Below are positions 16,810 through 28,624 of a DNA stretch of 46,301 nt, one piece after another. The notes beneath the pieces are model-generated. The model did not search any database. It saw only the letters and a program-made list of their open reading frames with translations, and was not told where the DNA came from. Numbering within the stretch: position 1 is the first letter of the stretch; each line of letters begins with the position of its first letter. This DNA comes from Legionellaceae bacterium (lineage in GTDB: Bacteria; Pseudomonadota; Gammaproteobacteria; Legionellales; Legionellaceae): the NCBI GenBank assembly GCA_030696305.1, contig JAUYSP010000013.1:1-46301 (forward strand). Reading direction: 5' to 3'. The position numbers and the translations under genes are program-made.

Positions 16810-17109
16810 CTAAGCTATTTCTTCTATTTGTTTTGCCTTCTTGGGCTTATCTGGCATTGCAAAATTTAATTCAAGGACCGCACTATCACCTACTCGTTCG
16901 AGATTAACGCTGACTTTTTCGCGGTCAATTGGAATGTATTTAGCAATAACATTCATAAGCTCTTCTTGTAATTTAGGCAGATCTTGTATTTTGGGTAAAC
17001 AATCGGGCGCATTTCTTTGGGAACGCTCATGTGAAATAATAATTTGTAATCGCTCTTTAGCTACAGAGGCAGTGGTATTACGTCTACGTAAATAATTTAA
17101 AATACTCAT
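16810..17109 (-). CDS. minE: Cell division topological specificity factor MinE
   Basis: Stimulates the MinD ATPase and drives pole-to-pole oscillation that keeps the division inhibitor away from mid-cell. The 99-residue protein has the N-terminal membrane-targeting/MinD-binding helix (NYLRRRNTTASVAKERLQII) and the C-terminal dimer domain (LPKLQEELMNVIAKYI, then VSVNLERVGDSAVLELNF). The ATG overlaps the minD stop as ATGA. The element at 16695-16781 follows its stop. Confidence 0.95.
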   Translation of the reverse strand: MSILNYLRRRNTTASVAKERLQIIISHERSQRNAPDCLPKIQDLPKLQEELMNVIAKYIPIDREKVSVNLERVGDSAVLELNFAMPDKPKKAKQIEEIA

Positions 17110-17936
17110 GCTGTAGCATCCTCCTTCTGTTTGCTAAACAAACGTCGTAAAATTCCTTTACGTTCATTATGAATAAAGCGCATAGGTCTAGTTTCACCTA
17201 AGAAGCGTGAGACTGCATCTTGATATGCTGCTCCAGCGTCACTATTCTCATCCAGGATCACGGGAGTTCCTGTGTTAGATGCTTTTAACACGGCCTTGGA
17301 TTCTGGAATAATTCCTATTAAAGGAATTGCAAGTATTTCATTCACATCTTGAACAGATAGCATTTCACCTTGCTCGACACGTTCTGGATTGTAACGTGTA
17401 AGCAATAAATGCTCTTGTATCGGAGCTTTGCCTTCAATAGCACGTTTCGTTTTGCTCGCCAAAATACCTAAAATTCTGTCTGAGTCTCTAACCGATGATA
17501 CTTCAGGGTTAGTAACAACGATAGCATGATCAGCAAAGTGCATCGCCATTAATGCACCTGACTCAATACCAGCAGGAGAATCACAGATAATGTATTCAAA
17601 CTCTTTAGCTAACTCATTCAGTATAGATTCAACACCTTCCAAAGTAAGTGCTTCTTTATCACGAGTTTGTGAAGCGGGTAAAATATAAAGATCTGGTATG
17701 CGCTTGTCTTTAATCAGTGCTTGTCGTAATGAGGCTTCGCCATTGATTACGTTAATAAAATCATAAACAACCCGGCGCTCACATCCCATAATGATATCAA
17801 GGTTTCGAAGACCAATGTCGAAATCGATAACCACCGTTTTATGACCTCGCATTGCAAAGCCAACCGATAAAGCAGCAGAAGACGTTGTTTTGCCAACGCC
17901 TCCCTTTCCAGAAGTCACTACGATGATGTTAGCCAA
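17106..17936 (-). CDS. minD: Septum site-determining ATPase MinD
   Basis: Membrane-associated ParA-type ATPase of the Min system, 276 residues. The deviant Walker A GKGGVGKT is at residues 10-17, followed by VVIDFDIGLRNLD and YIICDSPAGIESGA. The C-terminal amphipathic targeting helix is RKGILRRLFSK. The start codon is TTG (17936-17934) after AGGAAG; this matches the conserved MinD N-terminus, and no in-frame ATG is suitable. minC, usually immediately upstream, is absent: the gene is preceded directly by a promoter region and divergent guaB. A candidate promoter lies at 17971-18000. Confidence 0.96.
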   Translation of the reverse strand: MANIIVVTSGKGGVGKTTSSAALSVGFAMRGHKTVVIDFDIGLRNLDIIMGCERRVVYDFINVINGEASLRQALIKDKRIPDLYILPASQTRDKEALTLEGVESILNELAKEFEYIICDSPAGIESGALMAMHFADHAIVVTNPEVSSVRDSDRILGILASKTKRAIEGKAPIQEHLLLTRYNPERVEQGEMLSVQDVNEILAIPLIGIIPESKAVLKASNTGTPVILDENSDAGAAYQDAVSRFLGETRPMRFIHNERKGILRRLFSKQKEDATA

Positions 17937-17970
17937 GGTGAAATTCTTCCTATTAATACTATTGTTGCTC

Positions 17971-18000
17971 AGTGTACACGTTCTTGTTATACCATTTCAA
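17971..18000 (-). promoter_or_regulatory. Candidate promoter for minDE
   Basis: Minus-strand TTGAAA (18000-17995) and TACACT (17976-17971), spacer 18 bases, about 35 bases before the minD TTG. It supports minD being the first gene of its transcript, without minC. Confidence 0.4.
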
Positions 18001-18021
18001 TAGATATTTTTCATGTTTTGA

Positions 18022-21141
<3,120 letters not shown>

Positions 21142-21145
<4 letters not shown>

Positions 21146-22284
21146 GTAATCATTTAACAACTACCTTACAGCAACATATTCATGCGCGTGTCGAGCAGGG
21201 ATTGCATCGACAACGTCATGTGATCACAGTTGATGATCATATGACTCATTTTAGTAGTAATGATTATTTATCACTGGCTTCTGATCCCCGTATAAAACGT
21301 GCTTTTCAGTCCGCTTTTAACTCCTACCCGGTGGGTAGTGGTGGTTCAATGGTGGTTTCTGGTTATCATCCTACGCACCGTGTTTTGGAAAACGCATTTG
21401 CTGATGCACTTCAAGTCGATGATTGTCTTTTGTTTTCCTCTGGTTATACCGCTAATTTAAGTGTGATGTGTTTACTAGCACAGGCGAACGCTTCGATATT
21501 AATTGATAAAGCAGTCCATGCGTCCATTTACGATGGTCTTAAACTGGCTCAAGCAAAGTATTATCGATATTTGCATCATGATTTAAATGATCTTATAAAA
21601 AAAATTCAGACTCTAAATGAACGTCAATCGCTAGAAAATTTGGTGGTTATGACAGAAAGTGTGTTTAGTATGAGTGGGCAATGCAGTCTTCTGGCTGATA
21701 TAGCCACAATTACTGGTAAACATGGTTCGGCTCTAATTGTCGACGAAGCCCATGCCTTTGGCGTTTTTGGATCAGAAGGTCTTGGTGCGGTGATAGGAGC
21801 GGGGCTTACACAGAACGAAGTGCCATTGCGCATTATTCCCTTTGGTAAAGCAATGGGAGGTGTTGGGGCTATTGTTGCAGGCAATGGTGTTTGGATTGAT
21901 GCGTTATTACAGATGAGGCCAGTGGTTTACTCTACGGCCGTTAGCCCGGCTTATACCCATGGTTTGCTTGAAACTTTGGCAATTATTCGCCAGGCCGATT
22001 CTCGTCGCGAAAAGCTTAAAAATTTAATCCAATATTTTCGTAAAGCGATTCAACAATCCCCCTTAAAATGGCGTGATTCGTCTTCACCCATTCAACAACT
22101 GCAATTGGGTTGTCCCCATCGTGCGACGAATGCAGCTGCTCGGCTATTAAAACATGATATTGTTTGTTTACCTATGCGCCAACCTACGGTGAATAAAGAA
22201 GAAACTGGTTTACGCGTGATATTAAATTACGATCATGAGCCAGAGCAGATTGATTTATTATTTAAGCAATTACACGCATTATGA
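21142..22284 (+). CDS. bioF: 8-amino-7-oxononanoate synthase
   Basis: PLP enzyme that condenses pimeloyl-thioester with alanine in biotin synthesis. The 380-residue protein is typical of the alpha-oxoamine synthase family: SSNDYLSL near the start, [10 protein letters not shown] (D201 contacts the PLP ring), and the PLP-binding lysine K236 in PFGKAMGG. The ATG at 21142 is chosen over a GTG six bases earlier because it overlaps the guaA stop (ATGA), implying coupled translation. The next gene bioH overlaps its stop in the same way. Confidence 0.95.
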
Positions 22285-23006
22285 AGGTTCATATTCAAAC
22301 ATTTGGTTTAGGCCAACCACTCGTGCTGTTTCATGGTTGGGGGTTTGACAGTAACATTTGGTTACCTATTGTCTCTACTTTAACAAAAAAGTCATATCGA
22401 CTGTATTTAGTGGATCTGCCAGGTTTCGGAGAAACTCCCTTTATGGGATGGGAGGCATTCAAATTAGCGCTTTTATCCGAATTACCACCTCGATTTGCAC
22501 TGATTGGCTGGTCAATGGGTGGCTTGATGGCGACACGCTTAAGTGCTGAAACGCCTGATCGTGTTACGCACCTAATGAATATTGCTTCCTCGCCCCGGTT
22601 TACTCAAGAGGATAACTGGGTAGGCGTCCAGCCGATTGTCTTAAATACCTTTTATAATCAATTTATTAACGATCCGCAGCAAACACGAGTCCATTTTATA
22701 CGCTCGCAATTGCAAGGCCATGAATTGCCCGTGGGTATTTTTGAAAACCCGCCTACTTTGGTCGGTCTGCAGGCAGGTTTAGACATGCTAGTTAACTGGG
22801 ATTTGCGGGCATTATTATCATCAATAAAACAGCCGGTATGCTATTTATTTGGTCGGTTAGACACGATTATTCCATACAGGGTGATGCTAGTAATGAAAAA
22901 TGAATACCCGCATATTACCCAGGTAGTATTTAAAAAATCTGCTCACATACCGTTTTTGTCTCATTCACATGAATTTGTGGAATTACTGGACGAATTTATA
23001 TCATGA
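22281..23006 (+). CDS. bioH: Pimeloyl-ACP methyl ester carboxylesterase
   Basis: Alpha/beta hydrolase that removes the methyl group from pimeloyl-ACP methyl ester, ending the BioC/BioH route to pimelate. The 241-residue protein carries the Ser-Asp-His triad S78 (GWSMGG), D194 (FGRLDTIIP) and H222 (KKSAHIPFLSH) and the oxyanion HGWGFDSNIW loop. Both ends overlap neighbours by ATGA. Its methyl-transferase partner BioC is not encoded beside it, unlike in many gammaproteobacterial bio clusters. Confidence 0.92.
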   Translation: MKVHIQTFGLGQPLVLFHGWGFDSNIWLPIVSTLTKKSYRLYLVDLPGFGETPFMGWEAFKLALLSELPPRFALIGWSMGGLMATRLSAETPDRVTHLMNIASSPRFTQEDNWVGVQPIVLNTFYNQFINDPQQTRVHFIRSQLQGHELPVGIFENPPTLVGLQAGLDMLVNWDLRALLSSIKQPVCYLFGRLDTIIPYRVMLVMKNEYPHITQVVFKKSAHIPFLSHSHEFVELLDEFIS

Positions 23007-23665
23007 AATCTTATTTTATTATTGGCACAGATACTGATTGTGGCAAAACCTACGTAACGTGTGCATTGACACGTTATTTCCAAGAAAATCATCAAACAGT
23101 GATGGCTTTGAAACCGGTTGCTAGTGGTTGTGAGGAACAACAGGGTAAATTGGTGAGTGATGATGCATCCAAATTACAAGCGTGTAATACGAATACGAAA
23201 TCCATGATATGCCCTTGGCCACTGACCTTACCGGTTTCACCTCATCTGGCAGCAAAAGCAGATGGCATCGAATTATCAGCACGTGAAATTACTCAATTTT
23301 GTCAAGATGGCGCTTGGCAGGCATATGATTATCTTTTGGTTGAAGCTGCTGGTGGGCTAATGGTCCCTTTAAACGATCAAGAAACGTGGATTGATGTGTT
23401 AAAGCAAAGCCAAATTCCAGTGATTTTAGTAGTCGGCATGCGACTTGGTTGCATTAATCATGCGTTATTAACTATATCTGTTTTGCAGATGCACGACATC
23501 TCTTGTGCAGGATGGATCGCGAATTGTTTTCAGCCAGACATGCTTTTTTTAGAAGAAAATATTGCGACTTTAAGCGCAAAAATTCCGGTGCCTTTGTTAG
23601 CTGCTGTTAGGGAGGGTACATTGATATTGAGCGACAAGGTACCAAGTGAAAAACAGTTGTGTTAA
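23003..23665 (+). CDS. bioD: Dethiobiotin synthetase
   Basis: ATP-dependent carboxylation of 7,8-diaminononanoate to dethiobiotin. The 220-residue protein has the P-loop GTDTDCGKTYVT (8-19), the KPVASGCEE substrate loop and VEAAGGLMVPL. Start overlaps bioH as ATGA. bioA and bioB are not in the window, so the pathway is completed elsewhere if functional. Its stop overlaps the stop of the convergent gene at 23662 by four bases, with no terminator visible. Confidence 0.95.
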   Translation: MKSYFIIGTDTDCGKTYVTCALTRYFQENHQTVMALKPVASGCEEQQGKLVSDDASKLQACNTNTKSMICPWPLTLPVSPHLAAKADGIELSAREITQFCQDGAWQAYDYLLVEAAGGLMVPLNDQETWIDVLKQSQIPVILVVGMRLGCINHALLTISVLQMHDISCAGWIANCFQPDMLFLEENIATLSAKIPVPLLAAVREGTLILSDKVPSEKQLC

Positions 23666-24666
23666 CAACAGCAGCAAGGACAACACGTGCAGCAAGGACA
23701 ACAAATCCCGATTACTTTAATAGATGACCATGAAGAGGATGGGCTGCATGTAGAGCAGGCATTACGGAGTGTTGAAAAAGAGGCTAAATTCGAGAGTAAA
23801 TCCGTGCAGTTGAATGGTTTGATCAGTTTAAAAAATTGGTGATCAATTGTAAGGGTTATACTATCCCATTTTGTTTTCATAGTCTCGACGTTAAGAGCAG
23901 TAGGCAATGAGGCCAGTCTGCTTGTAATTTCCAGGCGTAGTGGTTTCATAAAATCTAGACACTGGCCTAGAATTTGCTCTTTGCTCATCGAAGGCATGAG
24001 GTTTAGTACATTATATTGGTTTTTTTTCTTGTCCTCATCCATATCCTCCATAGCATCCAAAAGATATACACAACGCCCTAAATATTTTCCCAATAAAGCA
24101 ACAAGCGTTTGCGGTAGGCTTGATATTTGTTTGCCATTTTCTACTGTCATCAGTTCGTAACATTGTTCGGTGGGTTCACAGGCTTCGCTTAATGAATCGA
24201 CTTGGTGTTGCTCGTTATGGCGATCGCGCTTTTGATAGGCTTGCAACGTGCCTAACAGGTTTAATTCCAGTAGCATTGCCTCTGCTTTTTTCATAATGGG
24301 GCGATAAATAAGTGCAATTGATTTGTTTTTAAATTTCGGATCATCCAGCAGATTATCATTAATTTTAACGCCACAAACGTAACTTGAGACAGCAGCTAAA
24401 AACTTATGATGGTTTGAAAGCTTATTTTTTTTACCTAGGGTCCCACCTTTAGCACAATTATAACAAGCAAATGCGTGATCACGAGTTTGTCCAGGCTCTG
24501 TCAAAAGCCATTCGATTGTGACTACATCATTAACAAGAAAAAAACGATTGAATGCTCCCGCCCCAGAGGCGGAAAGCGCCGCACATAAATTGCAATAAGT
24601 GCTGTTGTACAAAGTTTTACATTCAGCAGAAACATGCCCTAAAGCGGGTTTTAATACACCAAACAT
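23662..24666 (-). CDS. DUF5685-like helical protein with a cysteine-string tail
   Basis: The start MFGVLKP, followed by YCNLCAALS, and the later LGKYLGRCVYLLDAMEDMDE followed by KNQYNVLNLM are the pattern I know from DUF5685 proteins, mostly of Firmicutes. Cysteines C25, C28, C68 and C71 could bind a metal. Asp-rich stretches (104-109 and 204-211) lie in predicted helices and recall the metal-binding motifs of isoprenoid synthases, but this is only a resemblance. The last 14 residues are nearly all Cys (CCPCCTCCPCCCC), encoded by two near-identical 15-base units. No function known. A good ribosome site (AAGGA) precedes the ATG. Likely cotranscribed with the upstream aminopropyltransferase-like gene, 70 bases away. 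Confidence 0.75.
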   Translation of the reverse strand: MFGVLKPALGHVSAECKTLYNSTYCNLCAALSASGAGAFNRFFLVNDVVTIEWLLTEPGQTRDHAFACYNCAKGGTLGKKNKLSNHHKFLAAVSSYVCGVKINDNLLDDPKFKNKSIALIYRPIMKKAEAMLLELNLLGTLQAYQKRDRHNEQHQVDSLSEACEPTEQCYELMTVENGKQISSLPQTLVALLGKYLGRCVYLLDAMEDMDEDKKKNQYNVLNLMPSMSKEQILGQCLDFMKPLRLEITSRLASLPTALNVETMKTKWDSITLTIDHQFFKLIKPFNCTDLLSNLASFSTLRNACSTCSPSSSWSSIKVIGICCPCCTCCPCCCC

Positions 24667-24736
24667 GATAAGTCCTTTTACTGAAGGTAAGGAGCTAATT
24701 TATAGTTTGAGGGAATTGCTGTCAAGATAAGGCTTT

Positions 24737-26110
24737 TTACCTCCTATGATCTTTAAAGAAATCTAGGGTTGCCGTAGTTAAATCATCTTTATAGACCGTA
24801 TTATCATCAGTTGATTTGCGACAGACATAGATCATGTTTGCTAGAGAATTATCTGGCTGATGCCAATTGACTGGGATTAAAGCGCAATAGGGGAATACGG
24901 CATGAATTGTATTATAGACCTTTCGTCCATAATCCGTTCTAAATAAGGGGTCGTTAATAATGTTAACAACCAATAAGCCGTCAGTTTTAAGATGATCTGC
25001 TAGCGCTTTAAAATATTCAATGGTAAGCAAGGAAGCTGGAATGGTTGCCTCATTACTGTAGGCATCTGAGATGATTGCATCGAAATGTTTTTGGGTTTGA
25101 TTTAAGTATGCTCGGGCATCCTGTCCTATAAAGTGTCCCTTAATACTCGCATTTAGAAAGTAAGTTTCAGCAATTTGTTTTATATCGGGGTCAATATCCA
25201 CATAGGTGATGTCGTTATCCGCTGTCCCTAATTCTGACAAGGTAAATCCCCCGGCACCGATGACTAGCAGATGTTTATGATGTAATTGTAAGGTGTTAAA
25301 TAATACATCGTGAATAAACTCGATATAAGGAAATGCACCTTTATTTGTAGTGATTAATGAACTGTTAGAGTGGTTGATTCTTAATATTTTCTCTGTTTTA
25401 TTGGGTGTCAGGATTTCGTAATTAGCATAGTTATTCGTTTTGACAAATTGCATTTTATCTATATTAACATTGAGTGTTTTGATCAATACGAGACCGATCG
25501 CTAAACAAAACAGAAACCACCAGGAGAGGTGGCTTTTTAATTGAAGAAAAATAATTAAGCTGAAGAGTAAAGCGCAGTTGAGTACGATAGTCCAGGCTAC
25601 GCCTAGATATTGGAATAGAAGTAATGAGGTGCATATCGCGCCCAAAAACGAACCCATTGTGCTTAAAAACAACGCACGACCACTGATGTCACTCACGCCT
25701 AAGGTTTGATTAAATAAATGAGTGGTTAATGGAATGGTTTGTCCGAGCCAATATACAATTGGAGCTAAAATAAATAATAAATAGAGACTTAAATTTAACA
25801 AGATGGGGAGGGTAGTAAAAGCTGCGCTTAGATAAAATAAAATAGCGATGAAACTGTAGTTTAAGCCGATACCAATCCAAATGAACGCAAGCGTAAAATT
25901 ACGACAGAGTTGCTTAAAAACCTGAGGTTGGCGATACATCCCGCCGCGCCAGTATCCTAATGCAAGAAATAATAAAAATATGCCGATAATAATACTGGTG
26001 ATTACTACACTACTACCGAAGAATGGGGTGAGTTGTCGGATGGTGATAATTTCCACCGAAATAGTGATAAAGCCTTCAAGTAGCAAAATTATGAAAAGTG
26101 TGAGCAGCAT
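24737..26110 (-). CDS. Membrane-fused spermidine-synthase-like protein
   Basis: The 457 residues begin with about seven membrane helices (1-210) followed by a soluble spermine/spermidine synthase fold. In the soluble part are VIGAGGF (283-289), the acidic D305 of TYVDIDP, D331 of GQDARAYL and D349 of ISDAYSNEATIPASL, the latter near the usual gatekeeping loop. Such fusions are common in Proteobacteria and are often annotated as polyamine aminopropyltransferases, but the actual substrate is often untested. The typical YxE/DE signature of true spermidine synthase is not clearly present, so another small-molecule transferase is possible. First gene of a likely two-gene unit with the DUF5685-like gene. 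Confidence 0.8.
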   Translation of the reverse strand: MLLTLFIILLLEGFITISVEIITIRQLTPFFGSSVVITSIIIGIFLLFLALGYWRGGMYRQPQVFKQLCRNFTLAFIWIGIGLNYSFIAILFYLSAAFTTLPILLNLSLYLLFILAPIVYWLGQTIPLTTHLFNQTLGVSDISGRALFLSTMGSFLGAICTSLLLFQYLGVAWTIVLNCALLFSLIIFLQLKSHLSWWFLFCLAIGLVLIKTLNVNIDKMQFVKTNNYANYEILTPNKTEKILRINHSNSSLITTNKGAFPYIEFIHDVLFNTLQLHHKHLLVIGAGGFTLSELGTADNDITYVDIDPDIKQIAETYFLNASIKGHFIGQDARAYLNQTQKHFDAIISDAYSNEATIPASLLTIEYFKALADHLKTDGLLVVNIINDPLFRTDYGRKVYNTIHAVFPYCALIPVNWHQPDNSLANMIYVCRKSTDDNTVYKDDLTTATLDFFKDHRR

Positions 26111-26227
26111 GATGTTCCATATCGTTTTTACAATTAGCGTGTTTAATAGTACGCGATTCGGTTTATTTTGAAAACAGGTAGGGCGTCTTTGCCAGGGCTA
26201 ATGGCATGGACCCCGCCACTTTATAAA

Positions 26228-26284
26228 GGCTGTTCCATTACTAGCCGTCTTTGCGAATGCTCTTGAGTAGAGCAAGTGATCTCA
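26228..26284 (+). repeat. Degenerate copy of the TGTCCCATTA / TTGCGA repeat
   Basis: GGCTGTTCCATTA (26228-26240) is followed by GCCGTCTTTGCGAATGC. The same order, in inverted orientation, occurs at the right end of the 34785-34964 element. Lies in the 293-base spacer between two divergent genes. Confidence 0.5.
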
Positions 26285-26403
26285 AATTGTGAAACTTTTT
26301 AGACCGATTTTATCTGCACCCTTAGACAGTACTCATTTTGCTTTTAACGGCATGTGTGTTAAAATTATTCATATAGAATTTATTTTAATTTGTAGGAGGC
26401 TTT

Positions 26404-27525
26404 GTGCAAGCGTTATTGGATAATTTAGTGCAACAGAGTCACTACGCGGAGGATCAGTTCGTTCTTGATATCAATAATTACGTCGCTGAAAACCAGACTA
26501 GTATAGCAACTATGTTTGAGGAGCCGGATGCGCTACACAAACTGAATGTCTTGCTGTCTGAAATTAAATCACCTATTCTGGAAAAGATATTACTGCTCAA
26601 AGGGGACGATGGTCTTACAGTAATGTCTTATTTAGTAAATAAATTATTTGAAGAGCCTAATGAGCTGCCTTATGTTCTAGCTTACATAAATAATTGTTCA
26701 AATAACCTTGATGATATTTTAAATACAACAGGGGATGATGGTAGGACCTTTTTAGACTTTATTCTTGATCCGTCGCAGGATGGGAAACCCAAGTATTATC
26801 TTTTCATTAATTCTTTGTCATCTCAGATAAAACACATAGGGTCTTTACTGCCTGAACAACATTGGGTGAAAATATTAAGGGACTTATCTCGGGCGTCCCC
26901 TGAACAGAAAAAAGAGATTAAAGCAGCATTACTCAGCAAAGTAGCACCTGGTAACAATACAGTTTTAGCTATTATATGCAAAAAAGACAAAATATCCTTA
27001 AAGAACATCTTAGACGAGTTATCACCAGAAGATTGGCGTGCTCTTTCCAGCGAAAAAATTAATGATAATAATGAAACGCTATTTGATTATCTAGGGGCTG
27101 ATTATCTGGATGCTAGACCTAGTGACCAAGTTACCCATCCATTTAAACGAGAGTACTATTATTCTGTTTGTCAGAAATATATGAATCATTTAAAAACTAC
27201 TGAATTTGATGATGTAACAAAAAGTCAGAAAATGACAAACAAAAAGATAAATCTTGTTGAAAATGCTCAACTAGCCCTGTCACAAGAAAGAAATGGCGAC
27301 TTAACTGAATTCTATAGGGTGCTTAAACAGCCCGATCTGGATTCTAAATATGATAAACGGCCGCTGCTTTCAATTAGTCGCGACTCCTGGGCTATGTGGT
27401 TTTTAAAAACCGTTAGTGGTTTTAATCTAGGGATTTCGATGTATTATTCTATGTTTCGAAAGGATAAAACGATTGAAGGAAAAAATGTGTTAGATCAACT
27501 TACGGCAACTCCGCCTAAGCCATGA
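26404..27525 (+). CDS. Hypothetical helical-repeat protein, possible effector
   Basis: No family recognised; 373 residues starting at GTG with a strong AGGAGG four bases away. A short motif recurs: GDDGLTVMSYLV (67-78), GDDGRTFLDFIL (110-121), PGNNTVLAIICK (182-193) and NDNNETLFDYL (220-230), each within a helix-rich stretch. The spacing is irregular, but this resembles degenerate ankyrin-like repeats. The C-terminal part (300-373) is basic with an aromatic segment (SWAMWFLKTVSGFNLGISMY) that might contact membranes. No signal peptide. Together with its neighbours it fits a type IV-secreted protein, which is inference. Confidence 0.65.
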   Translation: MQALLDNLVQQSHYAEDQFVLDINNYVAENQTSIATMFEEPDALHKLNVLLSEIKSPILEKILLLKGDDGLTVMSYLVNKLFEEPNELPYVLAYINNCSNNLDDILNTTGDDGRTFLDFILDPSQDGKPKYYLFINSLSSQIKHIGSLLPEQHWVKILRDLSRASPEQKKEIKAALLSKVAPGNNTVLAIICKKDKISLKNILDELSPEDWRALSSEKINDNNETLFDYLGADYLDARPSDQVTHPFKREYYYSVCQKYMNHLKTTEFDDVTKSQKMTNKKINLVENAQLALSQERNGDLTEFYRVLKQPDLDSKYDKRPLLSISRDSWAMWFLKTVSGFNLGISMYYSMFRKDKTIEGKNVLDQLTATPPKP

Positions 27526-27643
27526 AATAATCAAGCAAAGTCCCTGTACTTTAATGCAGCTATTTAGTGCCCCCTATTTATTTGCTAATTTTATTAATTG
27601 CAAGTACAATTAATAAACAGACTATTTTTTTGGGGAGCATAAT

Positions 27644-28579
27644 ATGCCAAGATTCAATCCTGCATTGTATTGGGGGCTGATGCGAACCTTAAATACCAGT
27701 TATCCTATGGTTGCAAGAATCCTTCGCCCTGAAGAATCAAAAAAATTAAAATATAATTATAATACTGTAGGTTCTTCAAAATCAAAATTCAGTTTATGGA
27801 GATCAGAAAAACTAAGTCCGGGAACTGTGGAAACTAAAGAAAAAGACGACATGCAATATTGTGTTGAAATTTATGTTTCCAATACGAGCATTAAAAATGG
27901 TCCTGGTCATGTTTCATGTTCGCTGATAAAAAAATCTAAAGCCGGTGCGGAAGTAGTCATGCATACCAGTTATGTACCGGGAACGATCGGTTCACTGATT
28001 AACGGTGCTTCCTTGACTAACATACCGGTACCAGCCTCAAACGTACCCGGTATCAGAGATGATGATGTCAATAAAGCTGATGTAATCATTCAAGTGGCTG
28101 TCACGGATGTGCAATTTAACAGAGGTATAGAAAAGCAAATAGCCATTGAAAAAGGGGTCGATGAGGGCAGTCACTTTTATACGACGGTTGGGCCAATTAA
28201 TGTTTTTGCTTGCGCCTTGACCTGGATGTTCGGCCAGCATGCCGGCAGTGAAAAAATGACTGAAAATTATTTTAAAGATAAGGGTCATTATCCCGACGAA
28301 GATAACACAGGGAATTTGATTATTGAGGACTCCCATCATCCTGAACAACATAAACCCTATGTTTTACTCAATTGCACTGCGGCAATACAAGCTGTTCTTA
28401 ATGCAATTGGACTTGGGTTAAAGGAACGATTCGTCTTACCGGCCTCGTTAGGTGAAGGCGTATTAAACGAATGTCCAAAAGCTAAAATAGTGGCAAAAAG
28501 CTTAGTGGCCCCGACATCCATGGCTCAAATTGAAAATGATGAGACAACGGAACTTTATCGTCAAAGCCTTGATATGTAA
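27644..28579 (+). CDS. Hypothetical protein, candidate permuted papain-like hydrolase
   Basis: No database family recognised; 311 residues, start ATG after GGGGAGCATAAT. After a charged N-terminus the sequence alternates beta strands: YCVEIYVSNTSI, then GPGHVSCSLIKK (H89) and later KPYVLLNCTAAIQAVLNAIG (C244). A histidine on a strand followed much later by NC at the start of a helix is the order seen in circularly permuted NlpC/P60- and LRAT-like papain folds. The convergent gene at 28625 has the same order. No signal peptide, no membrane segment. A third catalytic residue cannot be named. Likely a secreted enzyme, but the activity is unproven. Confidence 0.65.
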   Translation: MPRFNPALYWGLMRTLNTSYPMVARILRPEESKKLKYNYNTVGSSKSKFSLWRSEKLSPGTVETKEKDDMQYCVEIYVSNTSIKNGPGHVSCSLIKKSKAGAEVVMHTSYVPGTIGSLINGASLTNIPVPASNVPGIRDDDVNKADVIIQVAVTDVQFNRGIEKQIAIEKGVDEGSHFYTTVGPINVFACALTWMFGQHAGSEKMTENYFKDKGHYPDEDNTGNLIIEDSHHPEQHKPYVLLNCTAAIQAVLNAIGLGLKERFVLPASLGEGVLNECPKAKIVAKSLVAPTSMAQIENDETTELYRQSLDM

Positions 28580-28588
28580 TTGGGACCA

Positions 28589-28620
28589 GTTAAGAATTCA
28601 TTGAAATATGAATTCTTAAC
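28589..28620. terminator. Hairpin between convergent genes
   Basis: A perfect 13-base-pair stem, GTTAAGAATTCAT with ATGAATTCTTAAC and a six-base loop, lies between two convergent stops (28579 and 28625). Fits a bidirectional terminator, although it has no strong U-tract. Confidence 0.6.
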
Positions 28621-28624
28621 ACAC

